A stretch of DNA of 64,000 nucleotides from contig NC_092793.1 of assembly GCF_918797505.1 (NCBI RefSeq), positions 62,949,749 to 63,013,748 on the forward strand. Direction: 5' to 3'. This DNA comes from Bemisia tabaci. Taxonomy: Eukaryota > Arthropoda > Insecta > Hemiptera > Aleyrodidae. The translations under genes were made by a program, and so were the position numbers. Position 1 is the first letter of the stretch. Every line of letters starts with the position of its first letter. The notes beneath the pieces were generated by a model. It was not told where the DNA came from. It saw nothing but the letters and a program-made list of their open reading frames with translations, and did not search any database. This document shows positions 21,547 to 32,170 of this stretch, piece by piece.

Positions 21547-23205
21547 CTAGTCGTGATAAGCTCGCTTTGCGAGCTGACACGTCTAGCCGGGGAGTGCCCC
21601 TGGACCCCAGTTCTACGCTTCGCGACGAGCTTGCGACTCGCTCCGCGAGCCGCCACCGCCCCGCACAGTTTTTAACATTGATCAGGAGACAACATTTATG
21701 TCTTAATCTTCTTTTTCACCAAGTTTTACAGAAATTGATGTTCTAGGAGTCCGGACCGCGTTTTCGTGCGGGGCCGCCATTTTGGATTTGGAAATGTTGA
21801 AAATCTGACCAAAAATGCGAGTTTTCCGTCAAAATACACCTCTTAATGCCGAATTTCACAAAAATCGATGGATCGGAAGCCAAGATAACAACTTAGACCA
21901 CGATCGCCATTTTTGATTTTTGAATTTTGAAAATCGGACCTAAAATTCTAATTTCCCGTCGAAATACACCTCCTAATACCGAGTTTCACAAAAATCGATC
22001 GATATCAGGAAGCTATGTAGCATTTTAGACCACGATCGCCATTTTTGATTATTGAATTTTGAAAATCGGACCTAAAATTCTAATTTCCCGTCGAAATACA
22101 CCTCCTAATACCGAGTTTCACAAAAATCGATGGATCGGAAGCCAAGATAGCAATTTAGACAACGTTCGTCATCTTGGATTTTTGAATTTTGAAAACCGGA
22201 CCTTAAATTCTAATTTCCCGTCGAAATATACCCCCTAATACCGAATTTCACAAAAATCGATCGATATCGGAAGCGATATAGCATTTTAGGCCACGGCCGC
22301 CATCTTGGATTTTGAAATTTTGAAAATCTAACCCAAAATTCGAGTTCCCCGTCGAAGAGTACCCTAGATCTCCGAGTTTCACAAAAATCGATCAAACAGG
22401 AGCCGACTTAGCATTTTAGGCCACGACCGCCATCTTGGATTTTGAGATTTTGAAAATCCGACCAAAAATTCGAGTTTCCCGTCGAAAAGTACTCCCGGAT
22501 GCCGAGTTTCACGAAAATCGATCGAACAGGAGCCGACTTAGCATTTTAGGCCACGGCCGCCATCTTGGATTTTGAAATTTTGAAAATCTGACCAAAAATT
22601 CGAGTTTCCCGTCGAAAAGTACCCCCGGATACCGAGTTTCACGAGAATCGAGCGAGCAGGAGCCAACTTAGCATTTTAGGCCACGACCGCCATCTTGGAT
22701 TTTGAGATTTTGAAAATCTGACCAAAAATTCGAGTTTTCCGTCGAAAAATACCCGTGGATACCGAGTTTCACGAGAATCGAGCGAACAGGAGCCGACTTA
22801 GCATTTTAGGCCACGGCCGCCATCTTGGATTTTAATATTTTGAAAATCCGACCAAAAATTCGAGATCCCCGTTGAAAAATACCCCCGCTGACCAATTTCC
22901 ACAAACATTCGTCGAAAAATACCTCTTAAAACCTTACATTTCGTCTATAAGGCAGTGACGTCACTCAACAGGATTGAACCTGTTCGGCGCGATGCGCGTA
23001 AACAACCGCGTATCTCCAATGTAATACTATACGGAGAAATAACTTTTCGCTCTTGCGGGCGTCCTAGGCAGCGGATTTGAATGGGAATAATTTTAATCAA
23101 CTCCTCATTACAATAGCTAAGCGTGTACCAATTTTAAAGGAAATCGCTTCGGCCAATTTTTATCTAGGGGGGGCAGAGTGAGTGGGAACAGCAGCTTTAT
23201 ATAGA
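21547..23205 (-). mobile_element. Non-autonomous Helitron (minus strand, 1.66 kb)
   Basis: The minus-strand 3' end is CTAG (21547-21550) preceded by an 8-base spacer and a perfect 7-bp hairpin (AGCTCGC-AAA-GCGAGCT, complement of 21559-21575), the textbook Helitron terminus. The 5' end is TCTATATAAAGC (complement ending at 23205). The base after the CTAG is T (plus-strand A at 21546). The base before the TC is C instead of the usual A. It encodes no Rep or helicase; its interior is mainly a 130-bp satellite. Its CTAG abuts the TC start of another Helitron-like end (21545-21546). Confidence 0.7.
21760..22930. repeat. 130-bp satellite array (nine units)
   Basis: The unit includes GCCATCTTGGATTTTGAAAT, CGAGTTTCCCGTCGAAAAGT, ACCCCCGGATACCGAGTTTC, AAAATCGATCG and GACTTAGCATTTTAGGCCAC. 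The CCGCCAT mark recurs near 21775, 21905, 22035, 22165, 22295, 22425, 22555, 22685 and 22815, a period of about 130. The same unit occurs in the opposite orientation at 35760-36540 and in part at 24780-24880 and 42628-42730. Confidence 0.9.
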
Positions 23206-24467
23206 GTAATGGGAGATCAATCGATTTATCATAAAGCACGTCACGCCACTGACTGTAACAGTGTTGAGAGGTGCAGTGAGCCACAACGTGGACATATTGG
23301 ATGAGAAATGGATCCCTTGAAAATAAAAGTTAGGTTCATGCTTAAGCGCCCGCAGTAAGTAGGTCATCTACAGCCAAGGCCAAGCTATCGAATATTAATA
23401 GCCTATGACTAGATTTTTTTTAGCTGTAACTCAAAATTTTCGCTTCTATTTCATTTTTTAAATAAATATTACAATGAAGGATGGATGTCATTAAAGTCTG
23501 ATTTGAAGTAACTTTAGCTGCTGAATCCGAAAATGGCCTTGATTTTAAATATTATGCACCGTTTTCCCAAAAAAATGGAATCAAAATTGAATTTCCCCAC
23601 AAAAAACTTCATTTTTTTTAGAAACCACATTTTGTGGGAAGGTATTGGGTCAACGCAAAAAAACTAAGGTGAATTTTGAACTCAGCAATACAAAATACAT
23701 AGAAGCTTGTCAACTATCTAGTCTACCATAAAGTCCACCGTGTTTAGATTTTTTTCATTTTTGGAGACCTGTGTTTTTCTATGATCAGTGACTTTTAAGT
23801 GCCTACTATTCCTAAAATATGTAACTTACTGAGCTAATATGGGCGCTTCTTAATGCTTTAGTGTCTAAACTGCAAGAATACTATATGGTAGAACGGTCAA
23901 ATCTGTCCACCACCCCCCTCCCCCAAGGATGAGACTTACTTGGCTGAAGAATCAAACGAACTATCGATTAGACAGATTTTCATTCAAATGAAAAAAAGAC
24001 CTTTTTTGATAGGTAATTGTGGATTTGTAAAAATTGATGAATTTAAAAATCGAAAAATTGGCAACAATGCATGTTAAAATTAATAGGTCATCCAACGCAT
24101 GAAAATATCTTTAAAGTGGGCTATTTTAAGAGCATTTTCGTTCAAACCACGACGTCATAGCTCAATTTTAATGTCACTTACGGAATTTTCACGTTTCCAA
24201 CTTCGCAATGCTGTAGCGCGCAGGAAACATTTTAGATGAACTTGCCAATGCCAGAAAAAAGGCGTGTTTTGTGATAGGTAACAGGAACAACATCTCCAAC
24301 TCCGGTCAAAATCGCCGATTTTGAATAACCTTCGCTTTGTGTTTGAAGTTTCAAAATTAAATGAGGCCTCATAGCGGAAAGAAAGTCCACCTATCATGTT
24401 GATGCTCAAGAACTGGATTCTAGCATTGAATTTTTCTGAGAATATATTTTATGACAAGTTTCAATTA
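23206..24467. other. Unassigned AT-rich sequence
   Basis: No gene or element end was recognised in this 1.2-kb stretch. Confidence 0.3.
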
Positions 24468-25299
24468 CAGGGTTATCCAAAAGTCACTTACCACCCGGGT
24501 AACTTTTTTCCTAATTGAGATAGAAGTTTGAAATTTTGGCAATGTCCCTCGGTCTAAAGTAGCAACTTTTCGGTCCTACCAAAATGTTGAGGGGCGGCTT
24601 TTCCTAAGGGGGGGCGGGGGCTAACTTTCTTTTTTCCAATGGCATAAATACTAAATACTTTAAAAATTGCGGCGGAAAAATCGGTGTTGCGGGCGGTGAT
24701 ACGGATTTCCCGTCATTTTTTCGCCATCATTTTAAAGTTTTTCGAAATTTCAAAAATTCAATGAAAGATTCGTTCTTATCGTACCGAAATACCCCCGGAT
24801 ACCAAGTCTCATACAAATCCAACGATAAGCAGCCTAAATATCCACTTCTCGCTCTAGGCCGCTATTTTAACCGCCGCCATTTTGAAAAGGACTGACTTCT
24901 CTGGAAAACTAATGCCAGAATCGTTTTTCTCGTCCCAAGAAACCCTAGGACTCTGAGTCTCAGACCAATCCGCGGATAAAAAACGGAGATGCCAAATTTC
25001 CGCGATTTTGAACTTTGACCGGCCACCATTTTGTCAGAAATCAACATTTTGACCTGCGGTTTGCGCCAAGAATTTTCTTTCTTTATTATCTTTCGAATGA
25101 GGTATCACAAAAGAGGGGTTGCCATTGGAAAAAAGAAAGTTAGTCCCCGCCCCCCTTCGGGGGAGCCGCCCCCCCCAAAATTTTGGGGGGGACCAAAAAG
25201 TTGTTACTTTAGACCCTCGGAACATTGCCAAAATTTCAAACTTCTATCTCAATTCGGAAAAAAGTTACAGCGGTGGTAGGTGACTTTTGTATAACCCTG
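24468..25299. mobile_element. TA-flanked inverted-repeat element (832 bp)
   Basis: Starts CAGGGTTATCCAAAAGTC (24468) and ends with its complement GACTTTTGTATAACCCTG (25299), with TA on both sides. The inverted similarity extends about 170 bases inward (CTTCTATCTCAATT, AAAGTAGCAACTTTT, G-rich/C-rich runs). The centre carries a piece of the 130-bp satellite unit. Ends and TA duplication suit a mariner-type non-autonomous element. A truncated relative is inserted in the Copia pseudogene (42626-43142), and a more distant one at 53160-53911. Confidence 0.8.
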
Positions 25300-25405
25300 T
25301 ATAATTTAATCGTTATTAGATACTTACCTATCTTAAAATGTTTCAAAAGATTGCACTTATTCGCCATATTTTCTGAGCTCATTTTTTCGAAATTAGAAGA
25401 ACGCC

Positions 25406-26543
25406 AAAGGGGTACGTGCAAAACGGGCCATTTCACGCTCATGTTGGATACCATTGAAACTTGCCCTATTCATTTATCTAACAATGTCCCATATTTTCCC
25501 AAAGTTTCAGGTCCCCAAAAAATTTTGGGGGAAGTGGTGGGGGGTCAAAGTTGAAAATTCGCCAAATTTTCGAGAATTTTTTACTCAAAAACTACTAAAT
25601 ATTTCGAAACGCGGTTTAATTGAGCGTTTTCAGCGCGAAAAGAGCTTTCAGAAAATGTATAATATCATAGGGTTTTGTCGACTTACTCGAGTTAGCGCCT
25701 CCGAAGCGCCGGAACGCTAAAAAATGACCCGCTTTTTTTTCACGTTCGGGCCGATCCCCAAAATAGCCCATTTTAAATTTCTTTGAAAAACTGATATGTT
25801 GCTCCTGACTCTCTGTAGCCCCTCTAGCACTTTACCGCATGCTGTAGAAAGGTTTTGGTCGCGAGTTATAAGAGCGAAAAGGAGCGAAGGTCGGGAAAAT
25901 CGGCTATTTTAAACTGCGCGCGGCGACGGATAAGGAGACATGTGGCAACAATGCGAGGTCGGCAGAGGAGTGTGATTCGCCGAACCGAGCAGGAGGGGGC
26001 GTTCTCCTTCTAACCCATGCGACGCGCACAATTCAAAATAGCCAATTTTCTGGACTTTCGCTCCTTTCCGCGCTTATAAATCGCGAACAAAACATTTCCC
26101 CAGGATACGGTAAAGACATATAAGGTGCAATAGAGAGTCAAAAACAACATATTAGTTTTTCAAAGAAATTACAAATGGACTATTTTGGGGATCGGCCCGA
26201 ACGTGAAAAAAATAGGGTCAATTTTTAGCGTTCCGGCGTTTCAGGAAGCTAACTCGAGTCTAAGTTGACAAAACCCGATGATATTCTACATTTTCTGAAA
26301 GCTCTTTTTGCGCTGAAAACGCTCAATTGAACCGCGTTTCGAAATATATAGTAGTTTATGAGTAAAAAATTATCGAAAATTTCGCGGATTTTCAACTTTG
26401 AACCTCCACCACTTCCCCCCAAAATTTTTTGGGGACTCGAAACTTTGGGAGAACATGGGGCATTGTTAGATGAATGAATAGGGAAAGTTTCAATGGTATT
26501 ATCGGACACGAGCGTGAAATGGCCCGTTTTGCACGTACCCCTT
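25406..26543. mobile_element. Foldback element with arms of about 520 bp
   Basis: AAAGGGGTACGTGCAAAACG (25406) is answered by its complement ending at 26543. The arms stay alignable almost to a central spacer near 25925-26030, at perhaps 85% identity. Conserved blocks include ACGTTCGGGCCGATCCCCAA and CCCCAAAAAATTTTGGGG. No coding region. Open frames inside are shadows of the arms. Confidence 0.8.
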
Positions 26544-26883
26544 TAAGAAAAAAAAAGAGAAAAAGAAACCCTATTCGCAGATGGAAAAGGTCATGGAGTC
26601 TTCAATGTTTACCCGTTTAACTACGTAAAGGCACGTACAAAGGCTTTCCTGTAAAAAGTGAACACGTGGTAATGATCCTTTAACTATGACTATAGGTAAC
26701 CCCAACTTGGTTAGGTACGTTTATTTTCAAAAATTACTAGATGAATAAGCACAGATGGAGTTAATACTCTCCTTTTTGAATTTAAAACCAATATTATGAA
26801 ATTCAAGTCTTTTGAAACGCAATGAGGATGCTACTGGATACAAAATGAGAAAATAATACGAAATCACAGTGGCAAACGTGGTT

Positions 26884-26889
26884 TTTATT
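26884..26889 (-). promoter_or_regulatory. Poly(A) signal of the cuticle-type gene
   Basis: AATAAA on the minus strand (TTTATT on plus), about 220 bases past the stop codon of the gene at 27111-27695. T-rich sequence surrounds it. Plausible but not proven as the cleavage signal. Confidence 0.5.
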
Positions 26890-27110
26890 TTTTTAATTTT
26901 TTTTCGAGGTTTTATACATTTTTTTTCTTGTTTGGGAAGAGAGGAAAAATGATTATGGTCATGTAAAATAGTAGGACGATAGGGAGTGACGTCAATGGAG
27001 GAACTTTACCCAAGGTTGAAATTGCGAGGCATATGACAAATGAGGAATGGATACAACAACACAGGGGAGGGAGAGAGGAAGATGAGGGATGAAGAAGGAG
27101 AGGGAGGAGT

Positions 27111-27695
27111 TCAGAAGGGAGCTCCGTAGGAGCTGGAGGGACGCGATGGGGCACCGTAGCTGGAGGAGGGTGCACCGTAGGATGAAGACGGATATCCACC
27201 GCTTCCACCGCCGTTAGCTTGTTCATATTGAGCAATTTGAATAGCTTGTTTCACACCCTCGAGATCAATTCCGACGACTCTCGAAGCGTAACCGCCGCTA
27301 GGAGCTCCGTAAGACGAGGATGGAACTCCGTAGGACGAACTAGGCGCTCCGTAACTCGAGCTGGGGGCTCCATAACTAGATGAGGGTGATGATGGGTAAC
27401 CTCCGGCACCTCCGGAAGACTCTTTAGATTCTTCTTTGATCAAAAGTTGCTTAATCTTTTCTAAGAGTTGCTGATCTACGTATTGGCCCTCGTTGGTGTT
27501 GCCACTCGGGGCTACTTCGATGTAGTTTCCGCCGCCGCCTCCTCCGGAATAGCCACCGCCTCCGGAGTATCCGCCGCCTCCTCCGAAACCGCCGCCACCG
27601 CCTCCAAAACCGCCACCACCTGACGGTCTGTTGTAGTTATATCCGCCAGGTGCCTCTGCGGATATAAATCCTAACAGACTTGCTGTGACGACACA
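27111..27695 (-). CDS. Glycine-rich, SSYGAP-repeat cuticle/pro-resilin-like protein, last exon
   Basis: Likely a secreted structural protein of the cuticle. The exon begins after an acceptor (TTTGATCTGTTGCAG on the minus strand); the ATG at 27701 would sit inside that acceptor, so I take the first exon, coding Met and a few residues, to lie upstream and unidentified. The exon starts with a hydrophobic signal-peptide core (CVVTASLLGFISA) with likely cleavage before EAPGG. A Gly-rich part with GGGGF and GGGGY repeats follows. Next comes a charged helix-like segment (QQLLEKIKQLLIKEES), then PSSSYGAP repeats, a second conserved-looking segment (VVGIDLEGVKQAIQIAQYEQ), and terminal SSYGAP repeats with a stop at 27111-27113. 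No R&R chitin-binding domain is seen. SSYGAP repeats are typical of resilin-like and other insect cuticle proteins. This is the only convincing host gene here. Confidence 0.75.
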   Translation of the reverse strand, partial: CVVTASLLGFISAEAPGGYNYNRPSGGGGFGGGGGGFGGGGGYSGGGGYSGGGGGGNYIEVAPSGNTNEGQYVDQQLLEKIKQLLIKEESKESSGGAGGYPSSPSSSYGAPSSSYGAPSSSYGVPSSSYGAPSGGYASRVVGIDLEGVKQAIQIAQYEQANGGGSGGYPSSSYGAPSSSYGAPSRPSSSYGAPF

Positions 27696-27701
27696 CTGCA
27701 A

Positions 27702-28917
27702 CAGATCAAACGTTCACTTTAAGTATGGCTCCAAAATGTAAATAAAAATGCTGATGATGAGTAGAGTTTTTTGATTAGTTGATTATTCAATCAGTAGAAT
27801 TTTTGTATAATCAGAAATTCAGCAATCGATTATTCAATCATTTAACCGATTAGTGTGCATATTTTGAAACTGTTATTTCCCAAATAACAACATGCTCCCT
27901 TAGGTTTCCCGGTGCGCAAATCAGCGCAAGTGCTGCACTTGAGAATCAGAAGTCATTGTTGAATGCAGATAATCCGGCTTTTACACCTGCACTCAGGAGA
28001 GTCCCTGCAAAGATAATCCCAAGCCCCGACCTCATATCAATCGTTGTTGGCGAGATAATCAACAAGGTCGGATACTTTCCAGGCAGACCTCGTACTTCCA
28101 AAGTTGCCGAAAGTTCAACTCCATTTCAGACCGAAAAATATCGCGCCAACAGATTTCGTGACGTCACAAGGTGTTCCATGTTGGCACTACGTCTATTCTA
28201 GTTAAATCTTGTTTTGTCACGTTGTCACTCTGAAAAATCTATCACCCATAATACATTGCACACCTTGTCTTTCATGTTTGCAAACCAAATCTTTATGTTC
28301 TTGTTTACTTAAATTAAAGCCCTAAATCAAATTAAAATAAAGTTAAATTAAAATTAAATCGATCACAAGGATCGTTGACCACCCCGATCCATTCACCTGC
28401 GATTAATTATTTAAATTCCAGTCACACAGCGGCCACGATACATTAAATTCATGGTGGTTGAAACCCTGTTGAAACCATGCGAACCTTTTATCAGGAAAAA
28501 CTAATGAAAAACGTTCTTTTCATCGCCATAACTTCAGGCTCCTATTTTTCGTTAGTCAAAAAAGCTGTTTCGAGCTATTTTAAGCTCGGAAAAGAGTTCC
28601 TCGCTAAAATTTCGTGGATTAGTATGTATAAAATTGCACCAACAACGTACTCTGGCGTTTTGCGACAGCCAAACACCACAAATGCCTATCTTCCCAGAGG
28701 TCATCGCGCAACTGACACAGCAACATCTCCTCGTCAACACCCTGCCACCAACATCCCTTCACGGGATGTCCCCGTCGCCTCTTCCCGGGTGATACTCAAG
28801 CTAAAACTTGTTAGGGAAACCTCTCCTCTGACATTCTTTGCACATGTCCATACCACACACTAACTGCTTGGACATAACTTCGTGCACGATATCACTTTCA
28901 CCTGGAAGTGACATCGT
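27702..28917. other. Upstream region of the cuticle-type gene; first exon not located
   Basis: The first exon and promoter of the minus-strand gene should lie here or beyond. I could not pick a donor site joined to a short Met-starting signal-peptide exon with confidence. A plus-strand 128-codon open frame (28477-28863) has no recognised motif. Confidence 0.35.
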
Positions 28918-29404
28918 TCCGACCGACCGGCCGCTCAGTGGGTCTGCCAAGTAGCGCTACGGAAAAAAGTGAATTTCTGGAAGTATCTGTAATTTTTGAA
29001 CTCAGCGACCCTCAAGAATCCCTAAAAATGTATTTTGTACGATTTGAACATTTAATCTGATTTATTAACACCCAAATCCGGCTTTGGAACCATATTTTGG
29101 AGCGCGAAAATCGTCGCGCGTCGGCGCACGTTGAGCGGACACACCAATAATCCATAACTCTTGAACCCTTCAGTTCTCCAGCGTAATGGACCACTCTTTG
29201 GATGCGGGTAAAGACGAAAAATAAAAAAAAAAAAAAAACTAGTTTTGCTTCAAATAAAAAATTGAGTGCAGTGCGCGCTCGCTAATTCGAAATTCAAGGG
29301 ACCGAGGCATTTATTCGAATTAAAGGGTTTTCGAATTGGCGAGATTTCGAATTACAAAGAGCGGTGGCAAAAAATTTTGAATTTAAGTGACGTGTGCCGA
29401 AAAT

Positions 29405-29741
29405 TTACAATACCCAACCCCGCTGCGCACAGTATAGCTTTTTCTTTAAAGAACCCACCCCCCCCCCCCCCCCCACAGAAACGCTTTTTGCTCGGCATTG
29501 TTTGAACCACTTCATTAAGCTTTCCTCGAGCAGTGGAAATTCACAGTTTCTGGACTGGCACTGTTTTGTAACACCACTATTGCACTGCAGTTTTATTTTT
29601 TCTTCATTTTTCAAAATTGTTGATAAAGTTGACGGCGGTATATTGAACAATTTTGCGATTACACCTATTTCTTTGGCCATCTTCAACGGCCTGTAAAACT
29701 TCTTTTTTCGGGGCAAAAGTTAACTTGCCGGACTTTCCCAT
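29405..29741 (-). pseudogene. Tigger/pogo transposase, N-terminal fragment
   Basis: The reading begins at the ATG at 29741-29739 with GKSGKLTFAPKKEVLQAVED and shifts one frame near 29675. It then continues KEIGVIAKLFNIPPSTLSTI, the helix-turn-helix of CENP-B/pogo-family transposases, followed by LEESLMKWFKQCRAKSVSV, the start of the second DNA-binding domain. Downstream it runs into a C/G-run and loses similarity. No DDE catalytic domain is seen, so the element is non-autonomous and the gene is a remnant. Confidence 0.8.
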
Positions 29742-29823
29742 TATGGTTAAATTAAACACGCACTACCACTGTATCGCTTGCGCACTGAATACACAGCTCA
29801 GCTTTTGCGGCGGGTAGGAGCCT

Positions 29824-30232
29824 CCCACTCAGCATAATAGGTATCTTATAGCAATGTTGTTATTTGCTGACTTATGTTGATGTAATGTTACTAATATGGA
29901 TGGAATGTTAAATCAGTATTGTCAGGATAAGAATGACAATATCAACATTGATGTAACCTTGATAGACCGGCAATCAAGGAGATGTCAAGAAGTGTCAACC
30001 TGATAACAATGTTGACGGGGGTATATCAATATTATGTAAGATTATTGTAATGTTACTTCAACCTTACTATCAATGTTGTTGCAACGTTCAGGCAAGTCCT
30101 TGGCAGTAGCACATCAACATTGACGCAATCTTACCTCATTCTTACTAAGATGGATATAATATGGCTGCAATGTTGATGTGTAAGATGTGCAATATTATAC
30201 TAAGATTGTATTAAGGTTCTATGCTGAGTGGG
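29824..30232. mobile_element. CCCACTCAGCAT-ended element, copy 1 (409 bp)
   Basis: CCCACTCAGCAT (29824-29835) and ATGCTGAGTGGG (30221-30232) bound a sequence built from words like AATGTTGATGTAA and GTAACATTAC in both orientations. A second copy, reversed, is at 31597-32170. It sits inside the Tigger element. No clear duplication is visible at its ends. Confidence 0.85.
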
Positions 30233-30876
30233 ATGGGTAAACAAACAGGAGTTCAGACATTCCTTTGCTATCCGCCGATATGACTTCGAATTGCAGAGGG
30301 TCGAGCAAAAAGATTTCGAATTACAGAGCGTCCAGAATGTCAATTCAAATAGAGCGCGCGGAGCAGATCACTTCGAATAATAAAGTTAATTAACGAGTCG
30401 GCTTGGCGCTAAAAATTTCGAATTATCGAGGGGGACAAAACCTATTGAAAATTTTCGAATTAAAGAGTTTTTTCAATGGGATCAGCCTCGCCTTCGAATT
30501 ATAGAGCTTTTCGAATTAAAGGGCTTCGAATTAGCGAGCGTACACTGTAAACTTTTTGTTTAAAAGAAATTTTCTCGACTCAAAAACTGAAACAAGCACA
30601 TATATTAACTTGAATTTGTGATTTCGGGATTTCAACCTTTAGAATCTTGAAGTATGCAATTTTAGACGATTTTTCGTCCACACCGGACCTCATCGATATC
30701 TTTCTTCGTTCGAGAGACATCGAGGCTCACAGGTTTTGACTTCCACCCCCTCTGGCGCCCCCTCAAAATTTTTAGAGGTCCTGAAAATTTGAGAATAGAA
30801 GCGCTCAAGTATGAGTAATCAATAATAGACAAATTATGAAGGAATTCCGGGGGGGGGGGCGAAAAAAGCCGCGGCG

Positions 30877-31146
30877 GATCGTATTCGATACATCAAACAG
30901 GTGATTGTATCGATATCAATTGGTTCAGCATGTAAACATAGCCTCGAAATTCAATTGAGTGATCCGAGAGAACGGGTTTCTTGTGATAGATTTTTGATTG
31001 TTATGAGTATAATGCCAATGGAAAGTGAAATTGTTAGGAATTTTCCGAATTGAAGCTTTTCCTAAACAACTTCTGAAAATTTTGTTCAAGGTTATGTTCT
31101 ATTGTTTCGAACCAAACGATACATCAAACCACTATCGAATACGATC
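30877..31146. repeat. Small inverted-end block
   Basis: GATCGTATTCGATA (30877-30890) is exactly inverted at 31133-31146, and GATACATCAAA occurs near both ends in the same orientation. About 270 bases, no coding signal. It may be a minor element. Confidence 0.45.
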
Positions 31147-31596
31147 TGGCTTCACTTTTTCTCGTGCTTTCAGATAAGAGCACTCTGTCTGTGTGTCTTT
31201 GGTCTTGGACACACATTTTTTAGGAGACCAAACCGCTCATCGTCGCTTATAATTTTCATGGTAGGTACCTACATTCTTCAAATAGATATGGAAAATCACC
31301 GGAGTTTTCAAAAAATAACCGTTGATTAGTTTTTGATGTAGAAAATTAAGTATGATGCAACGCTACAAACCGGGATACGCACTTCTGCAGTTTCACCATA
31401 TGTAGTCTCTGACGGTAAGTATGTTTCTGTATGACGATTCAACATAAACAACACATCATGTCTTCAAACATAATTAGCTTCTGCATTGTATTTAATAACC
31501 GAATTACGTAGAATGCTGACCGGAAACTGACAATAAAACGTGCATTTCGGAACGTGTACCTACTCGGATCTTTTGAGCGGGGAGCTCCAATGAATG
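31147..31596. other. Unassigned sequence with a dispersed repeat copy
   Basis: 31147-31230 (GGCTTCACTTTTTCTCGTGC, then GAGCACTCTGTCT) matches 18303-18360, so a small dispersed repeat is present at both places. Nothing else is recognised. Confidence 0.45.
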
Positions 31597-32170
31597 CCCA
31601 CTCAGCATAGAACCTTAATACAATCTTAGTATAATATTGCACATCTTACACATCAACATTGCAGCCATATTATATCCATCTTAGTACGAATGAGGTAAGA
31701 TTGCATCAATTTTGATGTGCTACTGCCAGGGACTTGCCTGAACATTGCAACAACATTGATAGTAAGGCTGAAGTAACATTACAATAATCTTACATAATAT
31801 TGATATAGGTACCCCCGTCAACATTGTTATCAGGTTGACACTTCTTGACATCTCCTTGATTGCCGGTCTATCAAGGTTACATCAATGTTGATATTGTCAT
31901 TCTTATCCTGACAATACTGATTTAACATTCCATCCATAATAAGCCGACTGCACCCACAGCAAGTGGGGATCTGCAAGTGGCTCATCGGTTACATCGGAGA
32001 GCGTGCAAACTGCGCGGGCCGCGCAGTTTGCACGATCATCACTCAACACAGCGGCACCGATGTGCCACTTGCAGGTCCCCACTTGCTGTGTGTGCAGTCG
32101 GCTTTAGTAACATTACATCAACATATGTCAGCAAATAACAACATTGCTTTAAGATATCATGCTGAGTGGG
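31597..32170. mobile_element. CCCACTCAGCAT-ended element, copy 2 (reversed), with insert
   Basis: Reverse-oriented copy of 29824-30232. Minus the insert at 31942-32103 and its 3-bp duplication it has almost the same length (about 409). It retains the same words (CAATGTTGATATTGTCATTC and others). Confidence 0.85.
31942..32103. mobile_element. 162-bp hairpin element nested in copy 2
   Basis: AGCCGACTGCAC (31942) pairs with GTGCAGTCGGCT (to 32103), and inner arms (AGCAAGTGGGGATCTGCAAG and GTGCAAACTGCGCGG against their complements) make the whole element a double hairpin. Comparison with copy 1 gives the empty site CATATTAGTAAC, so the duplication is ATA/TTA (31939-31941, 32104-32106), a TWA target as in PIF/Harbinger elements. 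Confidence 0.85.

Larger units (their letters stand above)
29269..30547. mobile_element. pogo/Tigger-type element, deleted
   Basis: Ends CAGTGCGCGCTCGCTAATTC (29269) and its inverted counterpart finishing TACACTG at 30547. The right flank is TA and the left flank TG, against a TG-TA sequence at the matching place in the intact foldback, consistent with a decayed TA duplication. Repeated TTCGAATTA words fill both ends. It encodes only the start of a CENP-B/Tigger transposase (29405-29741, minus) and hosts another element at 29824-30232. Confidence 0.8.
28918..30870. mobile_element. Single arm of a foldback family, split by a Tigger element
   Basis: 28918-29268 and 30548-30870 together match one arm (34318-34970) of the foldback at 33649-34980, starting at its centre (GACCGGCCGCTCAGTGG) and ending at GAAAAAAGCC. 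Only one arm is present and it is clearly diverged from the intact foldback. It is interrupted by 29269-30547. Confidence 0.75.

Noticed and set aside
26912..27235. 107-codon frame overlapping the cuticle-type gene
   Set aside because: Same strand but another frame, within the repeat-coding end and the 3' untranslated region; proline-rich reading is a frame shadow of the SSYGAP codons.
28477..28863. 128-codon frame as first exon or separate gene
   Set aside because: It is on the opposite strand to the cuticle-type gene, has no recognised domain and its end is repetitive-looking.
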